Numbered from the stretch's first letter, positions 33,753-42,330 are shown. The stretch: 64,000 nucleotides of DNA from Hungatella hathewayi WAL-18680 (GCF_000235505.1 NZ_JH379027.1:3121456-3185455), one strand, 5' to 3'. Notes: a model not told the origin generated them from the letters alone. Made by a program: numbers and translations.

Positions 33753-34793
33753 TTACTCCTGTCCTTTTGTTTTTGCAGGCGGCTTGATGGTATCCCCCTG
33801 GCACACCGTGCAGGCAAACACCATATCCTCCATGAGCGCTTCCCGCTCCTCCCCCTCCGTCTCAATCAGGGCGATTAACCGCTCGGTTCCCTCAAAGCCG
33901 TACTCATAACGGCGGGTGTCCACCGTGGCTATCTCCGGGGAGAAATATTTCAGGCACTCAATTCCATCAATGCCGAAGATGGAAAATTCCTCCGGCACCT
34001 TCCGGCCCATATCGGTGACGCCCTTTAAGCACCCGATGGCCAGCGTGTCATTGACGCACATCATGGCCGTAATCTGGGGATAACGCTCCAGCAGCTGTCT
34101 GGCCGCCGCTCTTCCGTCCTCAATCAGGAAGCCGCCATTTACCACATATTCCGGATGATACAGTCCATACTGCTCCAGAATGCTCTTAAAATAGGCTTCC
34201 CGTCTCGTGGAAACCCACGCCTCCGGATAGCCGGAAATGCAGCCGATATGCTTATGTCCAAAAGCCGCCAGCTTGCTGAGCAGCATATCCACGCACTCTC
34301 CCTCCTCCGTCACGATGAGGGGAAATTCCCCCCAGTCCATAAACCGGTTGCAGGATACGATTTGGATTCCGGACTGCAAAAGCGCCAGAATCTTCTCCTT
34401 CATACCCTGGGAAATGCTGTTGGTCCCAGTGATGAAGATTCCGTCCACCCGCTGGCTGGCCGCCCGCTCTATCTGGATTTCCATGTCCTTCTCATCCCTT
34501 GACAAGTCATGGATGATCACGCTGTAATTGTGGAGTCTTGCCGCCGCCTCCACGCCTTTTATAATCTCCGGGAAAAAGGGATTGCTGATATCCCCGGCAA
34601 ACAGAGCCAGAATGTGGCTGCGGTTGGTCTTCAGAGTCTTGGCCGCGATGCTCGGAATATAGTTCAGTTCCTTCGCCGCCCTCAAAACACGTTCCTTCGT
34701 CTTCTGTGTGATACACTCTTTTCCATTGAGTACCATAGATACCGTCGCTATCGAAACATTTGCCGCCTTTGCCACATCTTTTATGGTTGCCAT
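33753..34793 (-). CDS. LacI-family transcriptional repressor
   Basis: 346 residues. N-terminal HTH (TIKDVAKAANVSIATVSMVLNGKECITQKTKERVLRAAKELNYIPS) with hinge helix, then a periplasmic-binding-protein-like sensor (ILALFAGDISNPFFPEIIKGVEAA, GIQIVSCNRFMDWG, ITAMMCVNDTLAIGCLKGV, FSIFGIDGIE). Likely represses the pentose operon in response to a ribose-type ligand. A candidate operator TTTATACGTTTAAA lies in the transketolase promoter (38469-38482) and a perfect TTAAACGTTTAA in the first third of that gene (38130-38141). Confidence 0.92.
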   Translation of the reverse strand: MATIKDVAKAANVSIATVSMVLNGKECITQKTKERVLRAAKELNYIPSIAAKTLKTNRSHILALFAGDISNPFFPEIIKGVEAAARLHNYSVIIHDLSRDEKDMEIQIERAASQRVDGIFITGTNSISQGMKEKILALLQSGIQIVSCNRFMDWGEFPLIVTEEGECVDMLLSKLAAFGHKHIGCISGYPEAWVSTRREAYFKSILEQYGLYHPEYVVNGGFLIEDGRAAARQLLERYPQITAMMCVNDTLAIGCLKGVTDMGRKVPEEFSIFGIDGIECLKYFSPEIATVDTRRYEYGFEGTERLIALIETEGEEREALMEDMVFACTVCQGDTIKPPAKTKGQE

Positions 34794-34814
34794 CTTTTCC
34801 CTCTCCTTATCCCC

Positions 34815-35510
34815 TTATGGTGTCCCGTCCTCCAGTGCAGCCATGATATGCTGGCGGAAGGCCAGGTAGTCCTGTTCCAGTCCGTCTCTGTTCCGAAAGA
34901 CACCGAACGCGCCTGACACCAGGATATCGGCTCCGCGGCGGATGCAGACAATGCTGTTGTCATCGTCTATTCCGCCGTCCACCTCGATGAGGAAATGGTA
35001 TCCCTCTTCCTCCCGGATCCGGCTCAATTCGCTGATTTTGTCTATGGTACCCGGGATAAAGCTCTGTCCGGAAAAGCCCGGCTCCACGCCCATCAGCAGA
35101 ATATAATCCGCGAAGGGAAGTGTCTCTTTTAACAGAGATACCGGCTGGGAAGGATTTAACACCACTCCCGCCTTCATTCCCGCCGACCGTATCTGGTTTA
35201 TCAGACGGATGGCGAAGGACGTGGCGTCCAGATGGAAGCTTAAATAGGCAGCTCCCGCCTGTCTTAAAGGTTCGATATAATCCTCCGGATTGGTGACCAT
35301 CAGATGGACATCCGGCAGAAACGGATAGTTCCGGCTGATGAGCCGTATCTGGTCCAGGGTAAAACATAGATTCGGAACGTAATGACCATCCATCACATCT
35401 AGGTGCAGGATGGTATTACCGACTTTCTCTAATATATCTAAATTCTCCTGATAGTTCAAGAAATTTCCACAAGCCAGGGTCGGATTGATCAAAAGCTCCC
35501 GATTCTTCAT
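34815..35510 (-). CDS. rpe: Ribulose-phosphate 3-epimerase family protein
   Basis: 231 residues from ATG 35510; AGGCGGG about nine bases upstream is a weak site, and the longer reading lacks any. TIM-barrel motifs: INPTLACGNFLNYQENLDIL, HLDVMDGHYVPNLCFTLDQI near 42-60 (metal ligands), PDVHLMVTNPEDYI, YILLMGVEPGFSGQSFI and IEVDGGIDDDN. Interconverts ribulose-5-P and xylulose-5-P, feeding transketolase. An allulose-6-phosphate epimerase (AlsE-like) is an alternative, since INPTLACGN deviates from the usual IAPSLLSAD start. Sits between lacI and the nucleoside hydrolase. Confidence 0.87.
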   Translation of the reverse strand: MKNRELLINPTLACGNFLNYQENLDILEKVGNTILHLDVMDGHYVPNLCFTLDQIRLISRNYPFLPDVHLMVTNPEDYIEPLRQAGAAYLSFHLDATSFAIRLINQIRSAGMKAGVVLNPSQPVSLLKETLPFADYILLMGVEPGFSGQSFIPGTIDKISELSRIREEEGYHFLIEVDGGIDDDNSIVCIRRGADILVSGAFGVFRNRDGLEQDYLAFRQHIMAALEDGTP

Positions 35511-35542
35511 AGTGTCAGTTCCCGCCTTTTTTTGTGAAGGTT

Positions 35543-36490
35543 TCAAGGGCATCGAAAAAAGACTTTCATGTAGCCGTCCCGGTCCACGGAATTGATGAAG
35601 ACAATGTTCTTCTCCTCCTCCGGTTTTCTAAGGATATCTTCATAGTCTATCATGGTGAAACCGGTCGTCAATTCGCCCTTTGTCTCCACATCGCCGTAAT
35701 AGGTGACGGTCTCAAACAGCTCCGGGTTGGTGACGTAGGCCACCGTGCACAGGTCGTGGATGCACAGGCCCTTGAACCGCTTCTGGGCGTTGTTGCCCTT
35801 CTCCACCGTGTCGTTGTAGAATTTGCAGATGGAGTGGGCCATGGCCGCAACCGGGCTGTCCATCTGTCCCATCCGCTCGATTTCCTCGTCGGTGGTGTAG
35901 GCGTGTCTGGTGGTGTCCAATGGACACATGTGGAAGGGAACGCCGCTCTTTAACACATATTTGGCCGCCTCCGGGTCAACCAGCACATTGAAGGTGGAGA
36001 CCGGGGTTGGGTTGCCGGTGCGGATGGAGCCGCCCATGAAGACGATGCGCTCGATGTTGGGCTTGCATTCCGGGTAGTTCTCTAACAGCAGGGCCAGGTT
36101 GGTCAGTGGCGCCAGGGCCAGAATGGTCACCGGCTCTTTGGCTTCCATCAGGGTTTTGTGCATAAATGCCGCCGCGTCTAAGTCTTCCACCTGCTTGTCA
36201 GTGGGGTTCTCGAAAACGTAGTTGCCAAGGCCGGAGGCTCCGTGGATGTAGCCCGCGTCTCTTAATGGGCGTTCCAAGGGCTTGGAGGCGCCTTTGGCTA
36301 CGGGGATTTCCTCTCTGCCCATGAGGGCTAAGGCGTTTAAGGTGTTGTAGGTGGTCAGCTCCAGCTTCTGGTTGCCTGCCACGGTGGTGATGCCGAGAAT
36401 GTCCAGTTTCTCGGAGGACAATGCCAGGATGAAGGACAGCATATCGTCGATTCCTGTGTCACAATCAATGAGGACCGGTATTTTCTTCAT
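35543..36490 (-). CDS. Inosine-uridine preferring nucleoside hydrolase family protein
   Basis: 315 residues. LIDCDTGIDDMLSFILAL at the N-terminus is the Ca-binding DTGxDD motif. GITTVAGNQKLELTTYNTL, KGASKPLERPL, VFMGGSIRTGN and the late HDLCTVAYVTNPELF (His/Asp) complete the family pattern. Hydrolyses ribonucleosides to free ribose and base, complementing the phosphorylase route. No ribokinase is in the window to use the ribose. Same operon as transketolase (88 bp gap) and rpe (32 bp). Confidence 0.92.
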   Translation of the reverse strand: MKKIPVLIDCDTGIDDMLSFILALSSEKLDILGITTVAGNQKLELTTYNTLNALALMGREEIPVAKGASKPLERPLRDAGYIHGASGLGNYVFENPTDKQVEDLDAAAFMHKTLMEAKEPVTILALAPLTNLALLLENYPECKPNIERIVFMGGSIRTGNPTPVSTFNVLVDPEAAKYVLKSGVPFHMCPLDTTRHAYTTDEEIERMGQMDSPVAAMAHSICKFYNDTVEKGNNAQKRFKGLCIHDLCTVAYVTNPELFETVTYYGDVETKGELTTGFTMIDYEDILRKPEEEKNIVFINSVDRDGYMKVFFRCP

Positions 36491-36578
36491 GGTTATTTCT
36501 CCTGTTCTTTTTTATATTTGTTATGCTTGTTTTTGTTATGCCTGTTTTGTTATACCTGTTTTTTTGCCGTGCCGGGTT

Positions 36579-37511
36579 TTACCGTCCTGTCAGCTGGATG
36601 ACGCGGCTGACGATGTGGCTGGCGGTTAACTCGTAGGCATTCATCAGTTCCTGCAAATCGCCGGACTGGCCGAACTTATCCTGGATTCCCATCCGGGATA
36701 CCCGGCAGCCCAGGCCGGAGCCGGCTGTCACCTCGCAGATGGCGGAGCCAAGGCCGCCAATGACGGAGTGCTCTTCCACCGTGACCATGAGAGGACATTT
36801 CCCCGCATAGCGGAGGATGGTTTCGCTGTCCAGCGGCTTGATGGTATGTACGTTTAAGACCGCGGCGTCAATTCCCTTTTCTTTCAGCTGCTCGGCGGCG
36901 CTGCACGCCTCGGCCACCATGATGCCGGTGGCGGCGATACAGACATCCGCTCCGTCTCTCAGCACGTCGATGACGCCGATTTGCAGCAGGGCGTCCGGTT
37001 TCGTCACGGTTGGCACCGGGTGCCTGGAAAGGCGGATATAGGAAGGCGTTTTAATGTCCTTCATCTGCTTAATCATGGTCTTCGCCTGGTTGTAGTCACA
37101 GGGACTTAAGACCGTCATTCCCGGAAGGACACGCATCAGGGCGATATCCTCGATGGTCTCGTGGCTTCCGCCGTCGGCGTTGGGGGAGAGACCCGCGTGG
37201 GTTGCCACAATCCGCACACCCTCTTTCGCATAGCAGATGGCGTTGCGCACCTGCTCAAAGGCTCTTCCCGCCGCGAACATGGCGAAGGTGGAGACGTAGG
37301 GCTTTAAGCCGCTGACGGCCATTCCCGCCGCGGTTCCCATCAGGTTCTGCTCGGAGATGCCCATGTCAAAGAAGCGCTCCGGGTAGTTCTTCGCAAAATT
37401 TATGGAAGATGTGGCTTTCGCCAGGTCCGCGTCCAGTACCACCACGGTCTCATCATCCGCCAGCTCCAGTAAGGCATCTCCGTATGCCTCTCTCATGGAT
37501 TTATCGGCCAT
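36579..37511 (-). CDS. Transketolase, C-terminal subunit
   Basis: 310 residues from ATG 37511, GGAGG eight bases upstream. Pyrimidine-binding and C-terminal transketolase domains: MREAYGDALLELADDETVVVLDADLAKAT, FDMGISEQNLMGTAAGMAVSGL near 50-70 (catalytic Glu), THAGLSPNADGGSHETIEDIALMRVLPGM and the last domain (VTVEEHSVIGGLGSAI). With the N-terminal subunit immediately upstream it forms the split transketolase common in Firmicutes. The start codon overlaps the partner's terminal ATGTGAC. The DNA just before (37515-37580) is an imperfect repeat of CAAGCAAARCAA units. Confidence 0.92.
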   Translation of the reverse strand: MADKSMREAYGDALLELADDETVVVLDADLAKATSSINFAKNYPERFFDMGISEQNLMGTAAGMAVSGLKPYVSTFAMFAAGRAFEQVRNAICYAKEGVRIVATHAGLSPNADGGSHETIEDIALMRVLPGMTVLSPCDYNQAKTMIKQMKDIKTPSYIRLSRHPVPTVTKPDALLQIGVIDVLRDGADVCIAATGIMVAEACSAAEQLKEKGIDAAVLNVHTIKPLDSETILRYAGKCPLMVTVEEHSVIGGLGSAICEVTAGSGLGCRVSRMGIQDKFGQSGDLQELMNAYELTASHIVSRVIQLTGR

Positions 37512-37512
37512 G

Positions 37513-38394
37513 TCACATTCCTCCTTTTTTGCTTGATTGTTCTGCTTGGTTCGGTTGCTTTGCTTGGTCCAGCTGCCCGGCCATGCCATGCTGCTCTGCC
37601 TCGTCCAGTTCCTTCATGGCGGCCTCATACTCTTCCTGAGTGATGGCCTTGCCGTGCCACTCCGCTTTTCCCTCCATGAAGGAGATGCCTTTGCCTTTTG
37701 TGGTTCTGGCTATCACGCAGATCGGCTTTCCGTTTGGCGCTTCCTTCCAGATTCGGTCAAGGGCTTCCATATCGTGGCCGTCGACTTCCTTCACCTCAAA
37801 GCCGAAAGCCCGCATCTTGCCGGGCAGATCGCCGAGTGACATGACGGAATCGGTGGCGCCGTCAATCTGGAGACCGTTGCAGTCGATAATCATGGTTAAG
37901 TTGTCCAGCTTGTAGTGGGCCGCCGCCAGAGCGGCTTCCCAGACGATTCCCTCCTGAAGCTCCCCGTCTCCCAGGATGGCGTACACGTGGTAATCCTTCT
38001 TTAACACTCTGGCCGCCAGCGCCATTCCGATAGATGTGGAAAATCCCTGGCCCAGCGAACCGCTGCACGCGTCAATACCAGGCGTCTTGTTCATATCCGG
38101 GTGTCCCTGGAGTTTTCCTCCCAGTTTCCTTAAACGTTTAAACTCATCCTTTAAAAAATATCCATGCTCCGCCAGAACTGCATATATCGCAGGCGCCGCA
38201 TGGCCTTTGCTGATAACCACTCTGTCTCTGTCTTCCCAGTCCGGCTCATCGGGGCGGACGGAAATGTGATGATACAGGGATACCAGTATCTCTGTGATTG
38301 ATAAGGAACCTCCCGGATGGCCGGAACCTGCGCTGTGGAGCATGGTTACAATGTCACGGCGCACCAGAAGGGCCTCTGCCTCTTTTTTATTCAA
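37513..38394 (-). CDS. Transketolase, N-terminal (TPP-binding) subunit
   Basis: 293 residues from a TTG at 38394. This start is chosen because GGAAAGGAG lies upstream and because the longer ATG reading (38469) begins inside the promoter. TPP domain: LHSAGSGHPGGSLS near 20, VVISKGHAAPAIYAVL, GSLGQGFSTSIGMALAARVL and GDGELQEGIVWEAALAAAHYKLDNLTMIIDCNG near 140-172 with the GDG...N metal site. The C-terminus ends in a Gln/Asn/Lys-rich tail (LDQAKQPNQAEQSSKKGGM) derived from the DNA repeat noted for the partner gene. First gene of the pentose operon. Confidence 0.92.
   Translation of the reverse strand: MNKKEAEALLVRRDIVTMLHSAGSGHPGGSLSITEILVSLYHHISVRPDEPDWEDRDRVVISKGHAAPAIYAVLAEHGYFLKDEFKRLRKLGGKLQGHPDMNKTPGIDACSGSLGQGFSTSIGMALAARVLKKDYHVYAILGDGELQEGIVWEAALAAAHYKLDNLTMIIDCNGLQIDGATDSVMSLGDLPGKMRAFGFEVKEVDGHDMEALDRIWKEAPNGKPICVIARTTKGKGISFMEGKAEWHGKAITQEEYEAAMKELDEAEQHGMAGQLDQAKQPNQAEQSSKKGGM
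38130..38141. promoter_or_regulatory. Candidate auxiliary LacI-type operator inside the transketolase gene
   Basis: TTAAACGTTTAA is a perfect 12-base palindrome with the central CG typical of LacI-family operators. It lies about 340 bases from the promoter operator, a distance suited to repression by looping. Confidence 0.4.
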
Positions 38395-38457
38395 TGTTTT
38401 CCTGACTCCTTTCCTGAACTTATTCTCTTGTCTATTGCCTGATTTTTGTGTGGTTTT

Positions 38458-38486
38458 ATCATAGTTCATTTATACGTTTAAATCAA
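38458..38486 (-). promoter_or_regulatory. Promoter and LacI-type operator of the pentose operon
   Basis: TTGATT (38481-38486) and TATGAT (38458-38463) are 17 bases apart. Between them lies TTTATACGTTTAAA (38469-38482), a near-perfect palindrome (six of seven pairs) with central CG. A repressor bound here would block polymerase. The region 38487-38561 shows nothing else. Confidence 0.65.
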
Positions 38487-38561
38487 TAGGGAATTCACAG
38501 AATTTTCTCATTTTGTTAATTTTGTATGTTTTTTTGTGGGATGTATTGTGCAGTTATCACA

Positions 38562-38622
38562 AAGAGAAAAAGAGCAGGACCTTCCGCGGCCAGGTAGGCG
38601 CCTGGCCGGGAGGTTCTGCTCT
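38562..38622 (-). terminator. Terminator after yjjI-yjjW
   Basis: Long stem AGAGCAGAACCTCCCGGCCAGG (minus strand, from 38622) paired with CCTGGCCG-GGAAGGTCCTGCTCT with small mismatches, 6-nt loop, then TTTTCTCTTT. Very stable. Confidence 0.85.
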
Positions 38623-38705
38623 TGTGGTTATATTTGTATTTGTGTTTGTGCTTCTATACGTTAGCTTTTATTTTATCTCGCTTTTGTTACTGTTCATCCT
38701 TCCGC

Positions 38706-39539
38706 TTATGTAATGATGATATCACAAAAGCCACAGGTTCTGGCCAGCGCGGCAAGCTCTTCCATATATTCCTGAGATGGCGGCTCCATGTTCTGCATCC
38801 AGCCTTTGACACCGTATGGCCGGAAGGCAATCAGCTTCAGACGGAAATCCAGTTTTCCCCGCAGCCGCTCCGCGATACCCTGAATGGCAGACTCCGCATC
38901 TACGACGTCCGGTTTGCAGACAATTCTCACTTCCGCAAGCAATCCTTTCTCCGCCAACAAATCTAGGTTTTGCAGTACCACCTGGTTGTCTCCCCCGGTC
39001 AGCTTCCGGTAGACATCCGGGTTCCAGCTCTTTACATCCAGCATGACTCCGTCGCAGACATTTAAAAGCTCAGGATATTCCGATAAATCCACCATCCCAT
39101 TGCTGTCCATCAGGCAGGTGAGTCCCGTTTCCCTGGCAAGGCCAAACAGCTCCGTCAAAAATTCCGGATACAGGCTGCACTCCCCTCCCGATACGGTGAT
39201 TCCCCGGATGAACGGCCGGTTCCTCTCAATCTCCCGGAATACCGCCTCCGCACTCATTTCCTTCACCTTCGGCGACGCCCGGTGAGGACAGACATGAATG
39301 CAGGTATCACAGCCGGTGCACAACTCTTCCTCCCAGCGTATGCCCTTCTCCGTCATGGACAGCGCGCCAGCCGGGCACTCCGCCACACAGAGGCCGCAGC
39401 CGCAGCAAAGCTTCTGGGTCTCCGGGTTATGGCAGTAGGCACAGGCGATATTGCACCCCTGGAGGAAGACGGCTGTCCGGCTTCCCGGTCCGTCCACCAC
39501 GCTCATGGGAATGATTCTGTTTACAGGCGCCGTCTTCAT
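38706..39539 (-). CDS. yjjW: YjjW-family glycyl radical enzyme activase (radical SAM)
   Basis: 277 residues. QGCNIACAYCHNPET near 28-42 binds the radical SAM [4Fe-4S] cluster through CxxxCxxC. CCGCGLCVAECPAGA and CTGCDTCIHVCPH add two ferredoxin-type clusters, as in activases of this subclass. GITVSGGECSLYPEFLTELF and MLDVKSWNPDVYRKLTG are typical downstream motifs. It abstracts a hydrogen from the glycyl residue of the partner YjjI. Start ATG overlaps the YjjI stop (TGATG). In E. coli yjjI and yjjW lie beside deoCABD; here too they lie near nucleoside catabolic genes. Confidence 0.92.
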   Translation of the reverse strand: MKTAPVNRIIPMSVVDGPGSRTAVFLQGCNIACAYCHNPETQKLCCGCGLCVAECPAGALSMTEKGIRWEEELCTGCDTCIHVCPHRASPKVKEMSAEAVFREIERNRPFIRGITVSGGECSLYPEFLTELFGLARETGLTCLMDSNGMVDLSEYPELLNVCDGVMLDVKSWNPDVYRKLTGGDNQVVLQNLDLLAEKGLLAEVRIVCKPDVVDAESAIQGIAERLRGKLDFRLKLIAFRPYGVKGWMQNMEPPSQEYMEELAALARTCGFCDIIIT

Positions 39540-41035
39540 CAGGAACGCACCTTCCTCTTGGCCAGCTGGTTGGTGTCATAGTTCTTGCTTCCCAGAACAG
39601 TGGTATTTTGAAGCACCACATCGTTATTCCGGTATTTCTCCATCTCACTGCGTTTCACCAGGAAGCCGGTGATACGCACCAAATCGCTGTCCGACGCGTA
39701 GAAGCTGATGTATTTGACCCCCAGTTCAAAAGCGCCTTTCACCACATCCAGCACCGCCGCCGGATTCTTTCTGGCCGTCACCTCGAACGGGAAGATATCG
39801 CCCACTCCTGTCGGGAAATAGTGGTGGAATCTGGCGCTGTGGCGCAGATGGTCAAACAGTTCCTCCGGCTCATCTCCCACCGGAATCCGCACGCCGGATG
39901 TGATGCCCTTGTCACTGTCCAGTCCCACCTGGGCATGAAGCTTGAAGTGGCCGTCTCCCATCTCGGAATAGACCGCCGGGAACTCCGCCACAAAGGCCTC
40001 GATGATGTCCATGATCTGCACACCCAGGTCATCGGCCTCCTTGCTGTGGCCGTACTTTAAGCCCTTCGGCGCCATCAGGTGATTGACGCACTCCGCCAGA
40101 CCGGTGACTCCGAACATTCCCACAAACTTATCTCTCTGAATCAATCCCTCCCGTACCAGGAAGGAGGACTCGAAAAAGCCGGACTGCTCCACCAGGAAGG
40201 TCACACGCGCATTCATGTAGTCGCCAACGGCCTTTAGGCATTCCGGAAGAAGCACATTCAGGAAATGCTCAATGGACTCCGCGCTTTTTACCAGTTCTGT
40301 CAACGTGATACGTGACAGGGTGTAAGCGCCTCCGCCGATGGGCAGAATGTTGTAGCAGCTGGAAATTCCGTACTCGCAGGGGTAGGCATCTCGGTTCAAT
40401 ACATCATTGCAGATGGCGGGGTTGGCACAGAACAGGGATGTGTAGATGGCAAGCTGCGCATACTCGTCCGTGGTCACCTCCGGGTCATATTTCAATGTCA
40501 GATTTGGAACCGCGTTCTGCAAATCCTTCTCCAATTCCAGAATCAGTCTCCCCGCTCTGGTAGGCTTTGAGCCTAAGTTAGCATGACAGAAGCTGTCCGT
40601 AATCGTCCTGTCCAGGAAAATCAGGAACAGGCGCAGTTTCTCCTTAATCTCCTCGTCCGTCATTTCCTCACTCAAAAATGGCTCTATCATGGTATCCAGC
40701 TCCCCCAGATAAACCGGAAATCCCGTGATAGATGGGACATGGTGATAGAGCACCTGCAACGATGACAGCAGCTCATCCAGCGTCTTCGGCGGGTCCAGCC
40801 GCAGAAACTCACTCCCCTGCTCCACAAACTTTTTGTAATCCGGCATAATATAACGCGGCCGATAAGGCGCATGCCCCTCAAACAAATCATTCAACGCCCC
40901 TGTCTCAAAAAATTCCTTCGTCCTGGCAGGAATCGGAAGCACATCCAGGCTGTCTTCCGCTTCTTTCGCCAACGAAAACACTTTCTGCTCATACGTCAAT
41001 GTCTTCGACGTGAGCACATCCAATACATGTTCCAT
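39539..41035 (-). CDS. yjjI: YjjI-family glycine radical enzyme (DUF3029)
   Basis: 498 residues, close to the E. coli YjjI length. The C-terminal YASDSDLVRITGFLVKR (about 455-471) holds the RITGF-type glycyl radical loop. CEYGISSCYNILPIGGGAYTLSR near 232-254 carries the Cys cluster expected to form the thiyl radical. The compact barrel is shorter than pyruvate formate-lyase. The reaction of this family is unknown. Genomic neighbours (deoC, udp, nucleoside hydrolase, pentose isomerases) suggest a sugar-phosphate or nucleoside-derived substrate. Oxygen-sensitive enzyme, fitting an obligate anaerobe. Promoter with extended -10 at 41077-41085. Confidence 0.92.
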   Translation of the reverse strand: MEHVLDVLTSKTLTYEQKVFSLAKEAEDSLDVLPIPARTKEFFETGALNDLFEGHAPYRPRYIMPDYKKFVEQGSEFLRLDPPKTLDELLSSLQVLYHHVPSITGFPVYLGELDTMIEPFLSEEMTDEEIKEKLRLFLIFLDRTITDSFCHANLGSKPTRAGRLILELEKDLQNAVPNLTLKYDPEVTTDEYAQLAIYTSLFCANPAICNDVLNRDAYPCEYGISSCYNILPIGGGAYTLSRITLTELVKSAESIEHFLNVLLPECLKAVGDYMNARVTFLVEQSGFFESSFLVREGLIQRDKFVGMFGVTGLAECVNHLMAPKGLKYGHSKEADDLGVQIMDIIEAFVAEFPAVYSEMGDGHFKLHAQVGLDSDKGITSGVRIPVGDEPEELFDHLRHSARFHHYFPTGVGDIFPFEVTARKNPAAVLDVVKGAFELGVKYISFYASDSDLVRITGFLVKRSEMEKYRNNDVVLQNTTVLGSKNYDTNQLAKRKVRS

Positions 41036-41076
41036 AATGTTCCGTCCTTTCCTTTGTCTGTTAATAGATTAGCTTC

Positions 41077-41085
41077 ATTATAGCA
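41077..41085 (-). promoter_or_regulatory. Extended -10 promoter of yjjI-yjjW
   Basis: Leftward TGCTATAAT (TG-n-TATAAT). The -35 match is poor (TATTAC at 17 bases), as common with an extended -10. Start predicted near 41070. Confidence 0.6.
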
Positions 41086-41127
41086 TTGAATTCAGGGCAG
41101 TAATATGACAGGTGGCACAGCGGGGAT

Positions 41128-41167
41128 AATAAAAATACCGCTGGTTTCCAAATACATGGGCCAGCGG
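41128..41167 (-). terminator. Terminator of the DUF2089 operon
   Basis: CCGCTGG / CCAGCGG stem with a 16-nt loop followed leftward by TATTTTTATT. Confidence 0.7.
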
Positions 41168-41175
41168 CTGTTCTG

Positions 41176-41439
41176 CTATAATTTTATGGATATAAACGTG
41201 CCATCCCGGGCTTCCACATGGACAATCTCGAGACCTTTATTCTCCGCCAGAATGTCCTGGCATTCGCTCAGTATCATGCTGATATTGGCTTTGGTCACCA
41301 GGCAGTCGTAGGGCTCCGGGGTCTGCTCTCTCAGCTTTTCGAAAATGCTGTCCGGCAGCAGTCTGGTGACAAAGCCAATCATGGTGACTGGGACGGGCAT
41401 GGCAAAGTGGACATCTTTTGTCCTGATTTTTACCTTCAT
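41176..41439 (-). CDS. Uncharacterised small protein of the DUF2089 operon
   Basis: 87 residues, soluble, without recognised domain. It starts with KVKIRTKDVHFAMPVPVTM and ends with EIVHVEARDGTFISIKL. The first and last strands resemble the C-terminal segment of the upstream neighbour (VNVDAMDGTTVRIFVDK), so the two may be related and interact. 11 bp downstream of that gene. Function unknown. Confidence 0.65.
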   Translation of the reverse strand: MKVKIRTKDVHFAMPVPVTMIGFVTRLLPDSIFEKLREQTPEPYDCLVTKANISMILSECQDILAENKGLEIVHVEARDGTFISIKL

Positions 41440-41450
41440 GCAGTTATCCT

Positions 41451-41837
41451 CTATTTGTCAACAAAAATCCGGACCGTGGTTCCGTCCATGGCATCCACGT
41501 TGACAAAATCCCCTTCTATCTCCGCGTCCAGGCACTCGGAGACAGCGTCCATCATGCTGGCGATATCCACACCCTCCAGGTTTTTCTCCGAGATGGGAAG
41601 TTTCCCGGTTACCTTCAGAATCTTCTTGATGGCGCCCACCGGGAACTGGATATTGACCTTGTCTCCACCCGTGCTGTCCACAATGATACGGAACATCTTT
41701 TTGTCATAGTTTGTCTTTTCCATCGCTGTCTCCACTTCCGGCGCTTCCACGTTCATGGCCGCCATCAGTTCCGCGGCCTGCTCCGCCGTGATGGTTCCCT
41801 CTTCCACCATTTTTAAAATTCTCAATTTCTCATCCAT
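41451..41837 (-). CDS. SHOCT-like domain protein (YvlB/DUF4097-type N-terminus)
   Basis: 128 residues from the second of two adjacent ATGs (41837), seven bases after GGAG. The N-terminal helix pair LRILKMVEEGTITAEQAAELMAAM is the SHOCT-like motif seen at the front of many DUF4097 proteins. The rest has MFRIIVDSTGGDKVNIQFPVGAIKKIL and an acidic middle. Probably an envelope-stress-linked or oligomerising protein; role unproven. The same EGTITAEQA motif recurs in the upstream DUF2089 protein (ENGEITAEQAIAQL), supporting a functional link. Confidence 0.7.
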   Translation of the reverse strand: MDEKLRILKMVEEGTITAEQAAELMAAMNVEAPEVETAMEKTNYDKKMFRIIVDSTGGDKVNIQFPVGAIKKILKVTGKLPISEKNLEGVDIASMMDAVSECLDAEIEGDFVNVDAMDGTTVRIFVDK

Positions 41838-41896
41838 CATTTATCTCCTTTTTCCTATCCGTTGTTCCCGCTCCTATCTGTTGTTCCGGCTTGAAT

Positions 41897-42256
41897 CTAC
41901 TTCAACTGGGCAATCGCCTGCTCCGCGGTTATCTCTCCATTTTCCAGCGCTTTCAGGATTTCTTCCCGCTTCATCGCCTGCTCATCCGGCCCGGCGTCGT
42001 ATCCCAGCTTTTTGATAATCCCATCCAATTTGGCACGGACCGTCGGATAAGATATTCCAAGCTCCTTCTCCACCTCCTTGATATTCCCCCTGCACCGGAT
42101 AAATGTCTCCGTAAAGTACAGTTCCTCATCGGAGAGATAGTCGAACTTGCTGAGACTGAAATTATTTTCAATCACCGTCTCACAGGAATCACACCTCAAT
42201 CGTGTCACGGTCAATTCCCTGTTGCACACCGGACAGCGGCTGATGACTTTTTTCAT
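41897..42256 (-). CDS. DUF2089 family zinc-ribbon/HTH regulator
   Basis: 119 residues. N-terminal zinc ribbon CPVCNRELTVTRLRCDSC, central HTH-like segment (FIRCRGNIKEVEKELGISYPTVRAKLDGIIKKLGY, about 52-86) and a C-terminal SHOCT-like tail. DUF2089 proteins are small putative regulators. As first gene behind a strong promoter it may regulate the operon of three. Confidence 0.85.
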   Translation of the reverse strand: MKKVISRCPVCNRELTVTRLRCDSCETVIENNFSLSKFDYLSDEELYFTETFIRCRGNIKEVEKELGISYPTVRAKLDGIIKKLGYDAGPDEQAMKREEILKALENGEITAEQAIAQLK

Positions 42257-42299
42257 GGACTCACTTCCCTTCTGTTATGATTTCTTGTAACTTATCATT

Positions 42300-42328
42300 A
42301 CTATAAACCTTAATATCATAAATGTCAA
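42300..42328 (-). promoter_or_regulatory. Promoter of the DUF2089 operon
   Basis: Consensus TTGACA (42323-42328), 17-base spacer, TATAGT (42300-42305). Strong-looking, preceded by a very AT-rich palindrome. Confidence 0.8.
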
Positions 42329-42330
42329 CT

